Numbered from the stretch's first letter, positions 1 to 5,342 are shown. The stretch is 6,769 nucleotides of DNA from Candidatus Bathyarchaeota archaeon (GCA_030608725.1 JAUWDP010000057.1:1-6769); one strand, 5' to 3'. Program-made: numbers and translations. Notes: generated from the sequence alone by a model not told the origin.

Positions 1-617
1 CTCTTCCTTATCCCCTCCGAGACACGACCCAGGTCCAGGGTATTACTCAGGCCACCCGTCGCCACACCTGCGCCGATGCTCCCAACGGTCGCGATGGCCG
101 TGGTCACCGCCACCTCACCAGGCTCAGCGTATACCTGGCTGTGAGGGTGGAAGCCGTGATCAGTATCCACGTCATCCTCAAAGGGCTCGATGAAGAGCGT
201 CACGTTGGTCCATCCCAGCTCGTAGTCCCCCGCCACGACGACCGCATGTACGTTGATGGTCGCAGGAGCCTCCTGATCCCAAGGAGTGAAAGCGAATATA
301 GTGAAGACGAGGTCATCGTTCGGGCCGACCCCATCGTAGACGTGGGGCTCCCAGAAGATGTACTCCTGCTCCTCCAGGGTGGCGTCCAAGGTAACCGTCG
401 CCAGCTCACCGACCTTCAACGCTGTCATGGCCTCCCTGATGGCCTCACTGGAGACCGTCATGTTGAAGGACGTCTCCTCGTGGGGGTGGAGCTTCGCTTC
501 GAAGGTCGCCGGCGTCACGTCGTCGAGAGCCCCGAACACCAAGGCCTGCAATGAAAGGGTGAAGATGAGGAGAAGGAGAGCACAGACAGCCACATGTGCC
601 TTTCTACGGATGACCAT
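1..617 (-). CDS. Secreted or membrane-anchored protein of unknown function, C-terminus cut off by the window edge
   Basis: An open minus-strand frame begins at ATG 617-615 and runs 205 codons without a stop to the left edge. The first 30 residues form a clear signal peptide or N-terminal anchor: basic MVIRRK, then a hydrophobic core (ALLLLIFTLSL), then small residues before an acidic start of the mature part (ALDD). The mature region is rich in beta-prone and acidic residues and has two N-glycosylation sequons (NMT at 52-54, NVT at 138-140). A histidine/acid-rich stretch (residues 149-160) follows. Residues 168-190 are rich in Gly/Ala/Thr/Val and could be a second membrane segment or a flexible linker. 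I recognise no family. The start fits a TATA-like box about 30 bases upstream, giving an almost leaderless mRNA. It lies downstream of the nucleosidase on the same strand, but the 139-base AT-rich gap and own promoter argue for separate transcription. Confidence 0.8.
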   Translation of the reverse strand, partial: MVIRRKAHVAVCALLLLIFTLSLQALVFGALDDVTPATFEAKLHPHEETSFNMTVSSEAIREAMTALKVGELATVTLDATLEEQEYIFWEPHVYDGVGPNDDLVFTIFAFTPWDQEAPATINVHAVVVAGDYELGWTNVTLFIEPFEDDVDTDHGFHPHSQVYAEPGEVAVTTAIATVGSIGAGVATGGLSNTLDLGRVSEGIRK

Positions 618-756
618 ATTCAGCTTGTTTGCCCGTTGAAGCTTATAAAAGAATCTCAAACCGGATTAATATCAGAAAAACAGATTCAATATTCCCTGAT
701 AAACGGAGGGCATATCCCCGAATATCCTCCCTTTCAGAAATGGGAATCATAACGGG
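618..756 (-). other. AT-rich intergenic region holding the nucleosidase 3' end and the secreted-protein promoter
   Basis: This gap lies between two minus-strand genes. Just past the nucleosidase stop, the minus strand carries GGAGG (730-726) and CCTCC (709-705) that could pair across a 16-base loop. About 74 bases past the stop it has a T5 run (CTGTTTTTCTG, 683-673) that could serve as an archaeal T-tract terminator. The stem is short and not directly followed by the T run, so the terminator is only a suggestion. No open frame here looks coding. Confidence 0.35.
641..651 (-). promoter_or_regulatory. TATA-like promoter of the secreted-protein gene
   Basis: On the minus strand the sequence reads CTTTTATAAGC, close to the archaeal TATA consensus, with its centre about 31 bases before ATG 617. 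Archaeal transcription usually starts about 25 bases downstream of the box centre, so the leader would be only a few bases. No Shine-Dalgarno motif is visible before the ATG, which agrees with a leaderless transcript. Confidence 0.55.
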
Positions 757-1455
757 CTATTGACGTGACCTGGCTATCCAATCGGGGAGGGAATCAACCA
801 GCCTCCTCAGGACCCTCCTCGTCCCCTCAACCCAGACGTCGATGTTCCCCTCATAGGCCTCCCCGCCACCGCTCCCGACAAGGTCAGTCACACCCCTGAG
901 AATGAGGCACCTCGTGCCGTTCCTCGCAGCGACCCAGGCTATGGCCCCCGACTCCCAATCACCCGCCCTCGCACCGTACCTCTCCCTCAGGCCCTGCACC
1001 TCGTCTGCCATGAGGTCCCGGTCACCCGAGACCAGCAGCCCCCTCTGGACCTCGATGGGATAGTCGTCCCCCAGCCAGCTGAGGTCGATCTCCGTGGAGA
1101 AGTGGTCTATGGCCTCATCGGAGTCGCCCATCAGCTCCACAATGTCGTAGACGATGGTCTTCTCGACGAGGACGATGGCGTCTCTATCTATCTCGCCCTC
1201 CAGCCCCCCGCATGTCCCGATGTTCACCAGCAGGCGGGGGGACCACATGTCGATGACGTACTGGGCCGAGGCGGCTGCCGCGATCTTCCCCCAACCCCCG
1301 TGGAAGAAGATGACCGCTTCATTCCCACCATCTACATCAAGATCATACTGGAACCACTGCCCCATGGGCGAGGCCTGCAGTTCCACATCGGGCAGGACCT
1401 CCTGAATGACCCTCCACTCGGTGTCAGCGGAGACCACCACGACAACCCCGTTCAT
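757..1455 (-). CDS. MTA/SAH/5'-deoxyadenosine nucleosidase-like protein (PNP/UDP phosphorylase superfamily)
   Basis: The predicted 232-residue protein matches the MtnN (Pfs) fold, which hydrolyses the adenine-ribose bond of 5'-methylthioadenosine, S-adenosylhomocysteine and 5'-deoxyadenosine in the cytoplasm. Matches to the E. coli enzyme by eye are: N-terminal strand and acid (VVSADTEW, Glu13, near Glu12); GGWGK (53-57, like GIGK); NIGTCGG (78-84, like NTGSAGG); VSGD (142-145); DWESGAI (166-172, Glu168 matching Glu174); RGVTD (187-191, Asp191 matching Asp197). Both catalytic acids of the second half are therefore present. Met173 of the E. coli pocket is replaced by Trp167. I chose ATG 1455, which directly follows GGAGGT; a TTG at 1476 would add only MRVQGGG. 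The gene is divergent from the radical SAM gene at 1581, and clearing 5'-deoxyadenosine is a likely job. A plain MTA/SAH salvage role is the alternative. Confidence 0.85.
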   Translation of the reverse strand: MNGVVVVVSADTEWRVIQEVLPDVELQASPMGQWFQYDLDVDGGNEAVIFFHGGWGKIAAAASAQYVIDMWSPRLLVNIGTCGGLEGEIDRDAIVLVEKTIVYDIVELMGDSDEAIDHFSTEIDLSWLGDDYPIEVQRGLLVSGDRDLMADEVQGLRERYGARAGDWESGAIAWVAARNGTRCLILRGVTDLVGSGGGEAYEGNIDVWVEGTRRVLRRLVDSLPDWIARSRQ

Positions 1456-1580
1456 ACCTCCACCTTGTACCCTCAAGGACTAATGTCTTACGTCTGTAGG
1501 ACCATCTTTTTCAGACACCATTCACCGATAGAACTACGGAGGCCGACAATACGACCGGAGAGTCCAGCTCTGAGAGGGTC
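1456..1580. promoter_or_regulatory. Divergent control region between nucleosidase and lipS2-like gene
   Basis: The two genes point away from each other, so both promoters should lie here. On the minus strand, GGAGGT touches the nucleosidase ATG. No strong TATA box is visible for either gene. The best plus-strand candidate is the weak T-rich CATCTTTTTCAG at 1503-1514, which would place transcription start near 1530-1540. The stretch 1488-1497 (TTACGTCTGT) recurs at 5327-5336 upstream of the cysteine-rich small gene. In the lipS2 frame this region is open from 1500 on but has no ATG, GTG or TTG. Confidence 0.35.
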
Positions 1581-2447
1581 CTGAGGTTCTACTACCCCCA
1601 ACCAATTTTCCCTTCCGTCTCGGTGACCGGCGGAGGCTGCGCGCTGAACTGCAAGCACTGCGGAGGCCACTACCTGGAGGGCATGGCCGACGTCAGCACG
1701 CCAGAGAGGCTCAAGGAGTTCTGCGTGGGCCTCGAGGCGAGGGGTGGGGCTGGTCTCCTGGTGAGCGGGGGCTCCACGCTGGAGGGCAGGGTCCCCCTGA
1801 GGCCTTTCCTGCCTGTGCTGAGGTGGGCCAAGGAGAACACGGACCTCATCGTTAACCTCCACACGGGGATGCTCGACATGGATGAGGCCGAGGAGATAGC
1901 GGCCACGGGCATAGACATAGTCTCCGTTGACGTCGTGGGCAGTGACGAGACCCTCAAGGAGGTCTACGGTCTCGATGCCTCGGTCGAGGACTACGGGGAC
2001 ACCCTGAGGTACCTAGAGGAGGCGGGCGTCCCCACGGTGGCGCCCCACGTCTGCGTCGGGCTCCACTTCGGCGAGTTACGGGGTGAACATCGTGCCCTCG
2101 ATATTATTGGGCGCATCGATCCAGAGGTGATAGTCTTCCTCGGGCTGATCCCGACTCCTGGGACCGAGATGGCGGACGTGTCTCCTCCAGAGATAGATAA
2201 TATCATTGAGGTCATCTCGGCTGCCGTGGAGAGGTTCCCGGGGGCCGCTGTCTCCCTGGGCTGCATGAGGAGCAGGCAGGACAAGGAGGAGATGGAGAGG
2301 AGGGCCATAGAGGCGGGTGCCTCCCGAGTCGCCGTGGCGTCACGCTCAACGTTAGAATGGGCTAGAGAACAGGGCTACGCTGTCAAGGTCATCGACGGAT
2401 GCTGTACGATCCCTGAAAGGCTGGAGGATCGGGCCCTCAGGTCATGA
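1581..2447 (+). CDS. lipS2: Radical SAM protein, LipS2-like lipoyl synthase subunit (5' end unresolved)
   Basis: This radical SAM enzyme carries CX3CX2C (CALNCKHC) for the [4Fe-4S] cluster that cleaves S-adenosylmethionine. It resembles the archaeal 'biotin synthase-like' LipS2, which works with LipS1 to insert sulfur into an octanoyl chain on a carrier protein. Further cysteines near the C-terminus (codons at 2262, 2400 and 2403, in LGCMR and DGCC) are candidates for an auxiliary sulfur-donor cluster. The only canonical in-frame start upstream of the cluster motif is GTG 1623, but this would begin inside the first barrel strand (SVSVTGGGC). The frame reads on upstream as RVLRFYYPQPIFPSVSV, which looks like genuine family sequence, so coding must begin earlier. 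The given start, 1581 (CTG), marks the extent I can support and is not a confirmed start codon. The frame is open from 1500, after TAG 1497. The gene faces the lipS1-lplA-lplB operon, and its TGA overlaps the lplB stop. Confidence 0.8.
   Translation: MRFYYPQPIFPSVSVTGGGCALNCKHCGGHYLEGMADVSTPERLKEFCVGLEARGGAGLLVSGGSTLEGRVPLRPFLPVLRWAKENTDLIVNLHTGMLDMDEAEEIAATGIDIVSVDVVGSDETLKEVYGLDASVEDYGDTLRYLEEAGVPTVAPHVCVGLHFGELRGEHRALDIIGRIDPEVIVFLGLIPTPGTEMADVSPPEIDNIIEVISAAVERFPGAAVSLGCMRSRQDKEEMERRAIEAGASRVAVASRSTLEWAREQGYAVKVIDGCCTIPERLEDRALRS
2407..2431. repeat. 6-bp perfect inverted repeat near the convergent gene ends
   Basis: CGATCC (2407-2412) and GGATCG (2426-2431) are exact reverse complements separated by 13 bases, and a GGGCCC palindrome follows at 2431-2436. 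The repeat lies in the last codons of the lipS2-like gene and just beyond the lplB stop on the other strand. It could form a hairpin in either transcript, but no T tract follows it on either strand, and short repeats like this arise by chance in GC-rich coding DNA. Confidence 0.3.
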
Positions 2448-2714
2448 CTCCAGTGTCAGCTTGAGGACGTGGGCGAAGTCCTTAGCGGAGACGCCGAAGA
2501 GAGTGATCTCCTTCCCCCTGAAGAATCCCTCCACGATCTCATCGATCTGGGAGGCATCTTTCCCGGTTAGCGCCTCTTCGAGGTCGTTTATCGCTTCCTC
2601 GGGATGCATGAAGAAGTCCCCCGTAACCTTCGCGGTGGTCAGGATGCCGTCTTGTACCTCGGTCTCAGCGACCAGGAGCTTGCCCCCGGGGACCTTGTAC
2701 TCTGCTCGCTTCAT
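2442..2714 (-). CDS. lplB: Lipoate-protein ligase accessory (C-terminal) subunit LplB
   Basis: This 90-residue protein resembles the detached C-terminal domain of lipoate ligase, as in the Thermoplasma acidophilum LplA/LplB pair, where the small subunit is needed for the ligase to adenylate lipoate. Visible features are GGKLLVAE (10-17), a GDFFMHPEEAINDLEEAL block (32-49) and a C-terminal GVSAKDF segment (74-80). The length agrees with the family (about 85-95 residues). I chose ATG 2714 over the upstream GTG 2729 because ATG 2714 overlaps the lplA stop as ATGA, a classic sign of translational coupling, and MKRAEYKVPGGKL is a natural N-terminus. It is the last gene of the minus-strand lipS1-lplA-lplB operon. 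Its stop TGA (2444-2442) overlaps the stop of the opposing lipS2-like gene. Confidence 0.9.
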   Translation of the reverse strand: MKRAEYKVPGGKLLVAETEVQDGILTTAKVTGDFFMHPEEAINDLEEALTGKDASQIDEIVEGFFRGKEITLFGVSAKDFAHVLKLTLES

Positions 2715-3478
2715 CTCTGGAACACCCACTCCCTGGAGCTGTACTTCTCGTGGAGTTCCCTCACGAGCCCCTCCTCGCGCTTCGTGAGCTCCCCGGGCTC
2801 GAGCACGACGTCGAATGTCTCCTCGAAGCCCTTCACGAGGGCGTCCCTCGCCTCCTCGAAGGGGACCTTTCTCCCCAGGTAGCGGCGGACGTTGGTCACC
2901 CTCTCCTCCACTGCCTGGATGAGCTTATCGCTTATCTTGGCGTCCGAAACCCTGAGGACCTGGAACATGGTCCTGATGTCGCTGTCAACGAGGACAGTGC
3001 CGTGCTGGAGCACCACCCCATGGCGCCGAGTCTGGGCGTTCCCGGAGATCTTCTTGTCCCCCGCCACGATGTCGTTGACGGGCTTGAATTCGCAGTCGAC
3101 CCCCAACTCCTCCAGGCCCCTGACGATGGCCCCGCAGATGAGCTCGTAGGAAGCAAGAATGTCCCGGGGTATCCGCGGGTCCTTCTCGGGTGCCACTAGG
3201 CTGTAGGTGATCTCCCCGTTGTAGTCGTGATAGACCGCGCCTCCCCCAGTGATCCTCCTTATGACGTCCACGCCCTTCTCCTCGCAGGCCTCCAGGTTCA
3301 CCTCCTTCTCCACGCTCTGGAAATAGCCTACAGACACAGCGGAGGGGTTCCAGCGGTAGAGCCTAACCGTGTTGGGCGTCTCACCCTTGGGCCTCGCGAG
3401 GGCGATGGCCTCGTCTATGCTCATCTGTGTGGGGGCGTCCTCGATCCTCATGTCGATGAGTCTCCATGTCTCAGTCAT
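2711..3478 (-). CDS. lplA: Lipoate(octanoate)-protein ligase catalytic subunit LplA
   Basis: This 255-residue member of the biotin/lipoate A/B ligase family activates lipoate or octanoate with ATP and transfers it to a lysine of an acceptor domain. Diagnostic motifs are RRITGGGAVYHD (74-85), the adenylate-binding core, and NDIVAGDKKISGNAQ (135-149), in which Lys143 corresponds to the essential lysine of the SGNAQ motif. HGTVLVD (159-165) and DAKISDK (179-185) follow. The C-terminal domain of one-piece ligases is missing and is supplied by the next gene. The ATG at 3478 overlaps the lipS1 stop as ATGA and has a Shine-Dalgarno-like GAGGTTGAT about 8-11 bases upstream. In Thermococcus kodakarensis such a ligase is reported to be needed for de novo lipoyl-protein synthesis together with LipS1/LipS2. 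Whether it belongs to the classical Lpl(AB) or the sLpl(AB) branch cannot be decided by eye. Confidence 0.93.
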   Translation of the reverse strand: MTETWRLIDMRIEDAPTQMSIDEAIALARPKGETPNTVRLYRWNPSAVSVGYFQSVEKEVNLEACEEKGVDVIRRITGGGAVYHDYNGEITYSLVAPEKDPRIPRDILASYELICGAIVRGLEELGVDCEFKPVNDIVAGDKKISGNAQTRRHGVVLQHGTVLVDSDIRTMFQVLRVSDAKISDKLIQAVEERVTNVRRYLGRKVPFEEARDALVKGFEETFDVVLEPGELTKREEGLVRELHEKYSSREWVFQR

Positions 3479-4467
3479 CTTTTCATCAACCTCGTTAACA
3501 TCTCCTTCTCTCTGCGCAGCTCCTCCTCATTCAGGTCCCTGGGGTAGTTGAAGAGGGGCCCCGACGGCCTCTCGTTGTAATAGGGGCGGTTGCATCCGGG
3601 GCAGCCCGTGGTTTTCAGTGGCGTGCCGTCCGCGACTAGCTCATCGAGGTCTACTCCCTCGCCAAGGCTGATCAGCTTCCCATCTATGAACCTCATATCC
3701 TCGAATCTGCCCTTTCCCTCGGTGATGAGGTGGCGCGCGAGCTGCATACGCCTGTATGATTCAAGGGGTGGCTGGGGCCTGTCCGCGAGGGGCGTGTTGG
3801 GTATCGGCGTGAAGGCGAAGAGTACGGCCTTGATCTCCATGCCCATCAGCCGCTGGATGACCGTGACGGCCTCCTCCTCGGTCTCGCCGAGCCCGATGAT
3901 CAGGTTCGACATGACGTTTCCAACGCCGAAAACCTCCACAGCCATTCTGAGGGCCTCCATGTGGGTTTCCCACCTGTAGGGGCTCCCAGTGGTCATACCC
4001 TTTATCTCGTCGAAGAGTTTGGGCGTCGCGGCGTCGAGGGGGATGCTCACTTTCTCGATGCCAGCCTCCTTGAGTGTTTCCATTTCATCCTTTTTGATGG
4101 GACACGTGTCCAGCGAGACGGGGAGCCCCGTGGCCTCCTTCAACGCCTTCAGGAGGGCTAGTGTGTCGTCGACGAACCCTGGGTAGTTGATTATCTGGAT
4201 GCAGATCCTCTCCAGGACATCTGACTTGGGCTTTCTGAATCCCTTGAGCACGGTCTCCGTCGGGAAGTCCGGCCACATCACCCTGGAGAGGTGGGACCTC
4301 TCGGAGCTGCTCTCCCTCGCCTGGGTGCAGAAGAGGCAGTTGGCGACGCAGCCCGTCTCAGTGTAGAGCATCATGTAGGCGGTGGTAGGGCTGGCGTCTA
4401 GCCTCAGCTCTCTCAATCCGAGCACTGCAGCGGTGCCTATGCTTATCCTGACCTTACTGGGAGTCAC
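3475..4467 (-). CDS. lipS1: Radical SAM protein, LipS1-like lipoyl synthase subunit
   Basis: This 330-residue radical SAM enzyme has CX3CX2C at Cys40, Cys44 and Cys47 (GCVANCLFC). Other features are the barrel strand motif SLDTCP (118-123), the SAM-ribose strand region SIPLDAA (141-147) and NLIIGLGETEEE (188-199). A C-terminal CPGC (289-292) is followed by RPSGPLFNYPR, suggesting an auxiliary Fe-S cluster that may be consumed as sulfur donor. Such proteins are often labelled biotin synthase, but the direct coupling to lplA and lplB, and a second radical SAM gene facing the operon, support LipS1, which with LipS2 converts octanoyl to lipoyl groups. I chose GTG 4467: it precedes VRISIGTAAVLGLR, which looks like the natural N-terminus, and no in-frame ATG is nearby. 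No strong ribosome site is seen. It is first in the operon, with a TATA-like box about 45 bases upstream. Confidence 0.88.
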   Translation of the reverse strand: MTPSKVRISIGTAAVLGLRELRLDASPTTAYMMLYTETGCVANCLFCTQARESSSERSHLSRVMWPDFPTETVLKGFRKPKSDVLERICIQIINYPGFVDDTLALLKALKEATGLPVSLDTCPIKKDEMETLKEAGIEKVSIPLDAATPKLFDEIKGMTTGSPYRWETHMEALRMAVEVFGVGNVMSNLIIGLGETEEEAVTVIQRLMGMEIKAVLFAFTPIPNTPLADRPQPPLESYRRMQLARHLITEGKGRFEDMRFIDGKLISLGEGVDLDELVADGTPLKTTGCPGCNRPYYNERPSGPLFNYPRDLNEEELRREKEMLTRLMKR

Positions 4468-4506
4468 TGCGCTCAGTCTTTCCGTAACGAGAGCTAAAGA
4501 ACGTAG

Positions 4507-4517
4507 ATATAATTAAA
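4507..4517 (-). promoter_or_regulatory. TATA-like promoter of the lipS1-lplA-lplB operon
   Basis: The minus strand reads TTTAATTATAT, preceded by the purine-rich CAAAG that may act as a BRE. The box centre is about 45 bases upstream of GTG 4467, so transcription would start near 4487 with a leader of roughly 20 bases. The decamer directly downstream (4507-4498, TCTACGTTCT) also occurs, inverted, upstream of the cysteine-rich small gene. Confidence 0.5.
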
Positions 4518-4555
4518 CTTTGGAGGCTCCACGCCGCATCTCTTTGCTTCTTCTT

Positions 4556-4574
4556 GAGAGGAGAAAACGAAAGT
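4556..4574 (-). terminator. Possible T-rich terminator after the flavoprotein gene
   Basis: Directly past the TAG of the flavoprotein gene, the minus strand runs CTTTCGTTTTCTCCTCTC, a pyrimidine/T-rich tract without an obvious hairpin. Archaeal termination often needs only a T-rich tract. It would separate this gene from the lipS1 promoter about 40 bases further on. Confidence 0.35.
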
Positions 4575-5060
4575 CTAGACGTCTACTTCCTGGGACTTCT
4601 TACCGGACATGTACTCGATGTCGATCCTGCCCACAACGGTGTTCTCAAGGCTCTCGGGCTTCCTGCTGGCGATCATGGTCTCAGCGTTTCTGTCCAGCTG
4701 CCTCGTCATCAGCGACATGGCGTGCCACTTGTCGTCGAGGCTCTCTAACAATGTGACCCTCCCGGAGAAGACGACAGTAGCATAGTTGTGGCTGCACTCC
4801 TCCTCGACGTAGTCGTGGTCCAATAGGGCCTGTCCCCAGACCAGGTTGTTGGCTCTCATGTAGTCGAGCTTCTTCCCCTCGTTTGCGCTGTGGAAGTAGA
4901 TGCAGTGTTTTTCCTCGTCGTATCCGTGGCTGAGGGTGACTATGTAGGGGGCGTCGTCCTTGGACAGGGCGATGGTGACGTACTTGGTCGTCTTGAGTAT
5001 CTTTTTCATGACGGACTCGTCTGTGATCTCCTTGTCTTTCCGCCTCACGTGGTAGCTCAT
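4575..5060 (-). CDS. Pyridoxamine 5'-phosphate oxidase/NimA-related flavin-binding protein
   Basis: This 161-residue protein belongs by eye to the FMN-binding split-barrel family that includes NimA-type nitroimidazole-resistance proteins and many archaeal proteins of unknown substrate. Characteristic stretches are the N-terminal RRKDKEITD (6-14), the barrel strands YVTIALSKDDAPYIV (27-41) with SHGYD (44-48), and IYFHSANEGKKLDYMR (54-69), the HSA..G.KLD signature associated with flavin or heme binding. The length is normal. ATG 5060 is preceded by AAAGGA as a modest ribosome site and by a TATA-like box about 34 bases upstream, so the gene probably has its own transcript. It is likely a cytoplasmic reductase or cofactor-binding protein; the substrate is unknown. 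True PdxH is less likely given the N-terminal signature. It lies upstream of the lipoyl operon on the same strand, but with no demonstrated link. Confidence 0.85.
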   Translation of the reverse strand: MSYHVRRKDKEITDESVMKKILKTTKYVTIALSKDDAPYIVTLSHGYDEEKHCIYFHSANEGKKLDYMRANNLVWGQALLDHDYVEEECSHNYATVVFSGRVTLLESLDDKWHAMSLMTRQLDRNAETMIASRKPESLENTVVGRIDIEYMSGKKSQEVDV

Positions 5061-5090
5061 AAATATCCTTTATGGCTGACCTGTGAACGA

Positions 5091-5099
5091 TTATAAACC
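5091..5099 (-). promoter_or_regulatory. TATA-like promoter of the flavoprotein gene
   Basis: The minus strand reads GGTTTATAA, a near-consensus archaeal TATA box centred about 34 bases before ATG 5060 and just past the stop of the small cysteine-rich gene. The predicted leader is around 8 bases. Confidence 0.55.
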
Positions 5100-5116
5100 T
5101 TCTACGGTGAGACCTC

Positions 5117-5311
5117 TTATCCCTCGATGGCGCTCTCGGGGCAGCTCTGGCACCTCATCCTGACCTCCTTGGCGTAGGGGATGGTGATCTTCCCCTGCGT
5201 GGTCTCCTCGAACCCTCCCCGTGGACACTCAAGGATGAACCTGTCATTCCAGACGGCAACCTTGACCATCTCCCCGCAGAGCCCCGGGAGCTCACACCTG
5301 TATGAGGGCAT
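5117..5311 (-). CDS. Small cysteine-rich protein, possible metal-binding, function unknown
   Basis: This 64-residue open frame encodes five cysteines: Cys6, Cys12, Cys29, Cys54 and Cys57. The RCQSCPES end (53-60) looks like a zinc-knuckle or Fe-S CXXC, and the RCELPGLCGE start (5-14) gives a CX5C that could complete a four-cysteine site. Between them lies a probable beta-rich core (VKVAVWNDRFILECP). No signal peptide or membrane segment is seen. ATG 5311 has AAGGCG about 8 bases upstream. It fills the gap between two minus-strand genes with short spacers (68 bases after gyaR, 56 before the flavoprotein), which supports it being real. I do not recognise a family. Zinc ribbon, small ferredoxin-like carrier, or transcription-associated zinc protein are possible but unproven. 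Confidence 0.65.
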   Translation of the reverse strand: MPSYRCELPGLCGEMVKVAVWNDRFILECPRGGFEETTQGKITIPYAKEVRMRCQSCPESAIEG

Positions 5312-5322
5312 CAGCTACGCCT

Positions 5323-5342
5323 TCTGTTACGTCTGTTCTACG
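5323..5342. repeat. Imperfect tandem repeat in the small-gene leader region
   Basis: Two adjacent units, TCTGTTACG (5323-5331) and TCTGTTCTACG (5332-5342), differ only by a two-base insertion. They lie about 12-31 bases upstream of ATG 5311, around the expected transcription start. The position would suit an operator, though the repeat is short. Confidence 0.3.

Noticed and set aside
141..639. Plus-strand open frames opposite the secreted-protein gene
   Set aside because: They are antisense to a minus-strand frame that has a signal peptide, a TATA-like box and coherent protein composition. Their own translations are low in complexity and show no family features.
1102..1584. 160-codon plus-strand frame across the nucleosidase and the divergent region
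   Set aside because: Most of it is antisense to the nucleosidase with its clear catalytic motifs. Only its last part, from ATG 1483, could matter, as a possible frameshifted 5' end of lipS2.
1488..1862. Minus-strand frame opposite the lipS2 5' half
   Set aside because: It is a shadow of the radical SAM gene: rich in Arg/Pro/Gln/His, with no recognisable motif.
1581..2447. Classical LipA lipoyl synthase
   Set aside because: The N-terminal auxiliary-cluster cysteine pattern and other LipA hallmark motifs are absent; only the general radical SAM motif is shared.
2461..3199. Several plus-strand frames opposite lplA and lplB
   Set aside because: They are antisense to genes with unmistakable ligase motifs and joined by ATGA overlaps. 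The translations look like typical GC-rich shadow sequence.
3475..4467. Biotin synthase (BioB) as the identity of the first operon gene
   Set aside because: The CX3CX2C motif alone does not separate BioB from LipS1. The C-terminal CPGC plus RPSGPLFNYPR and the coupling to lplA/lplB favour LipS1.
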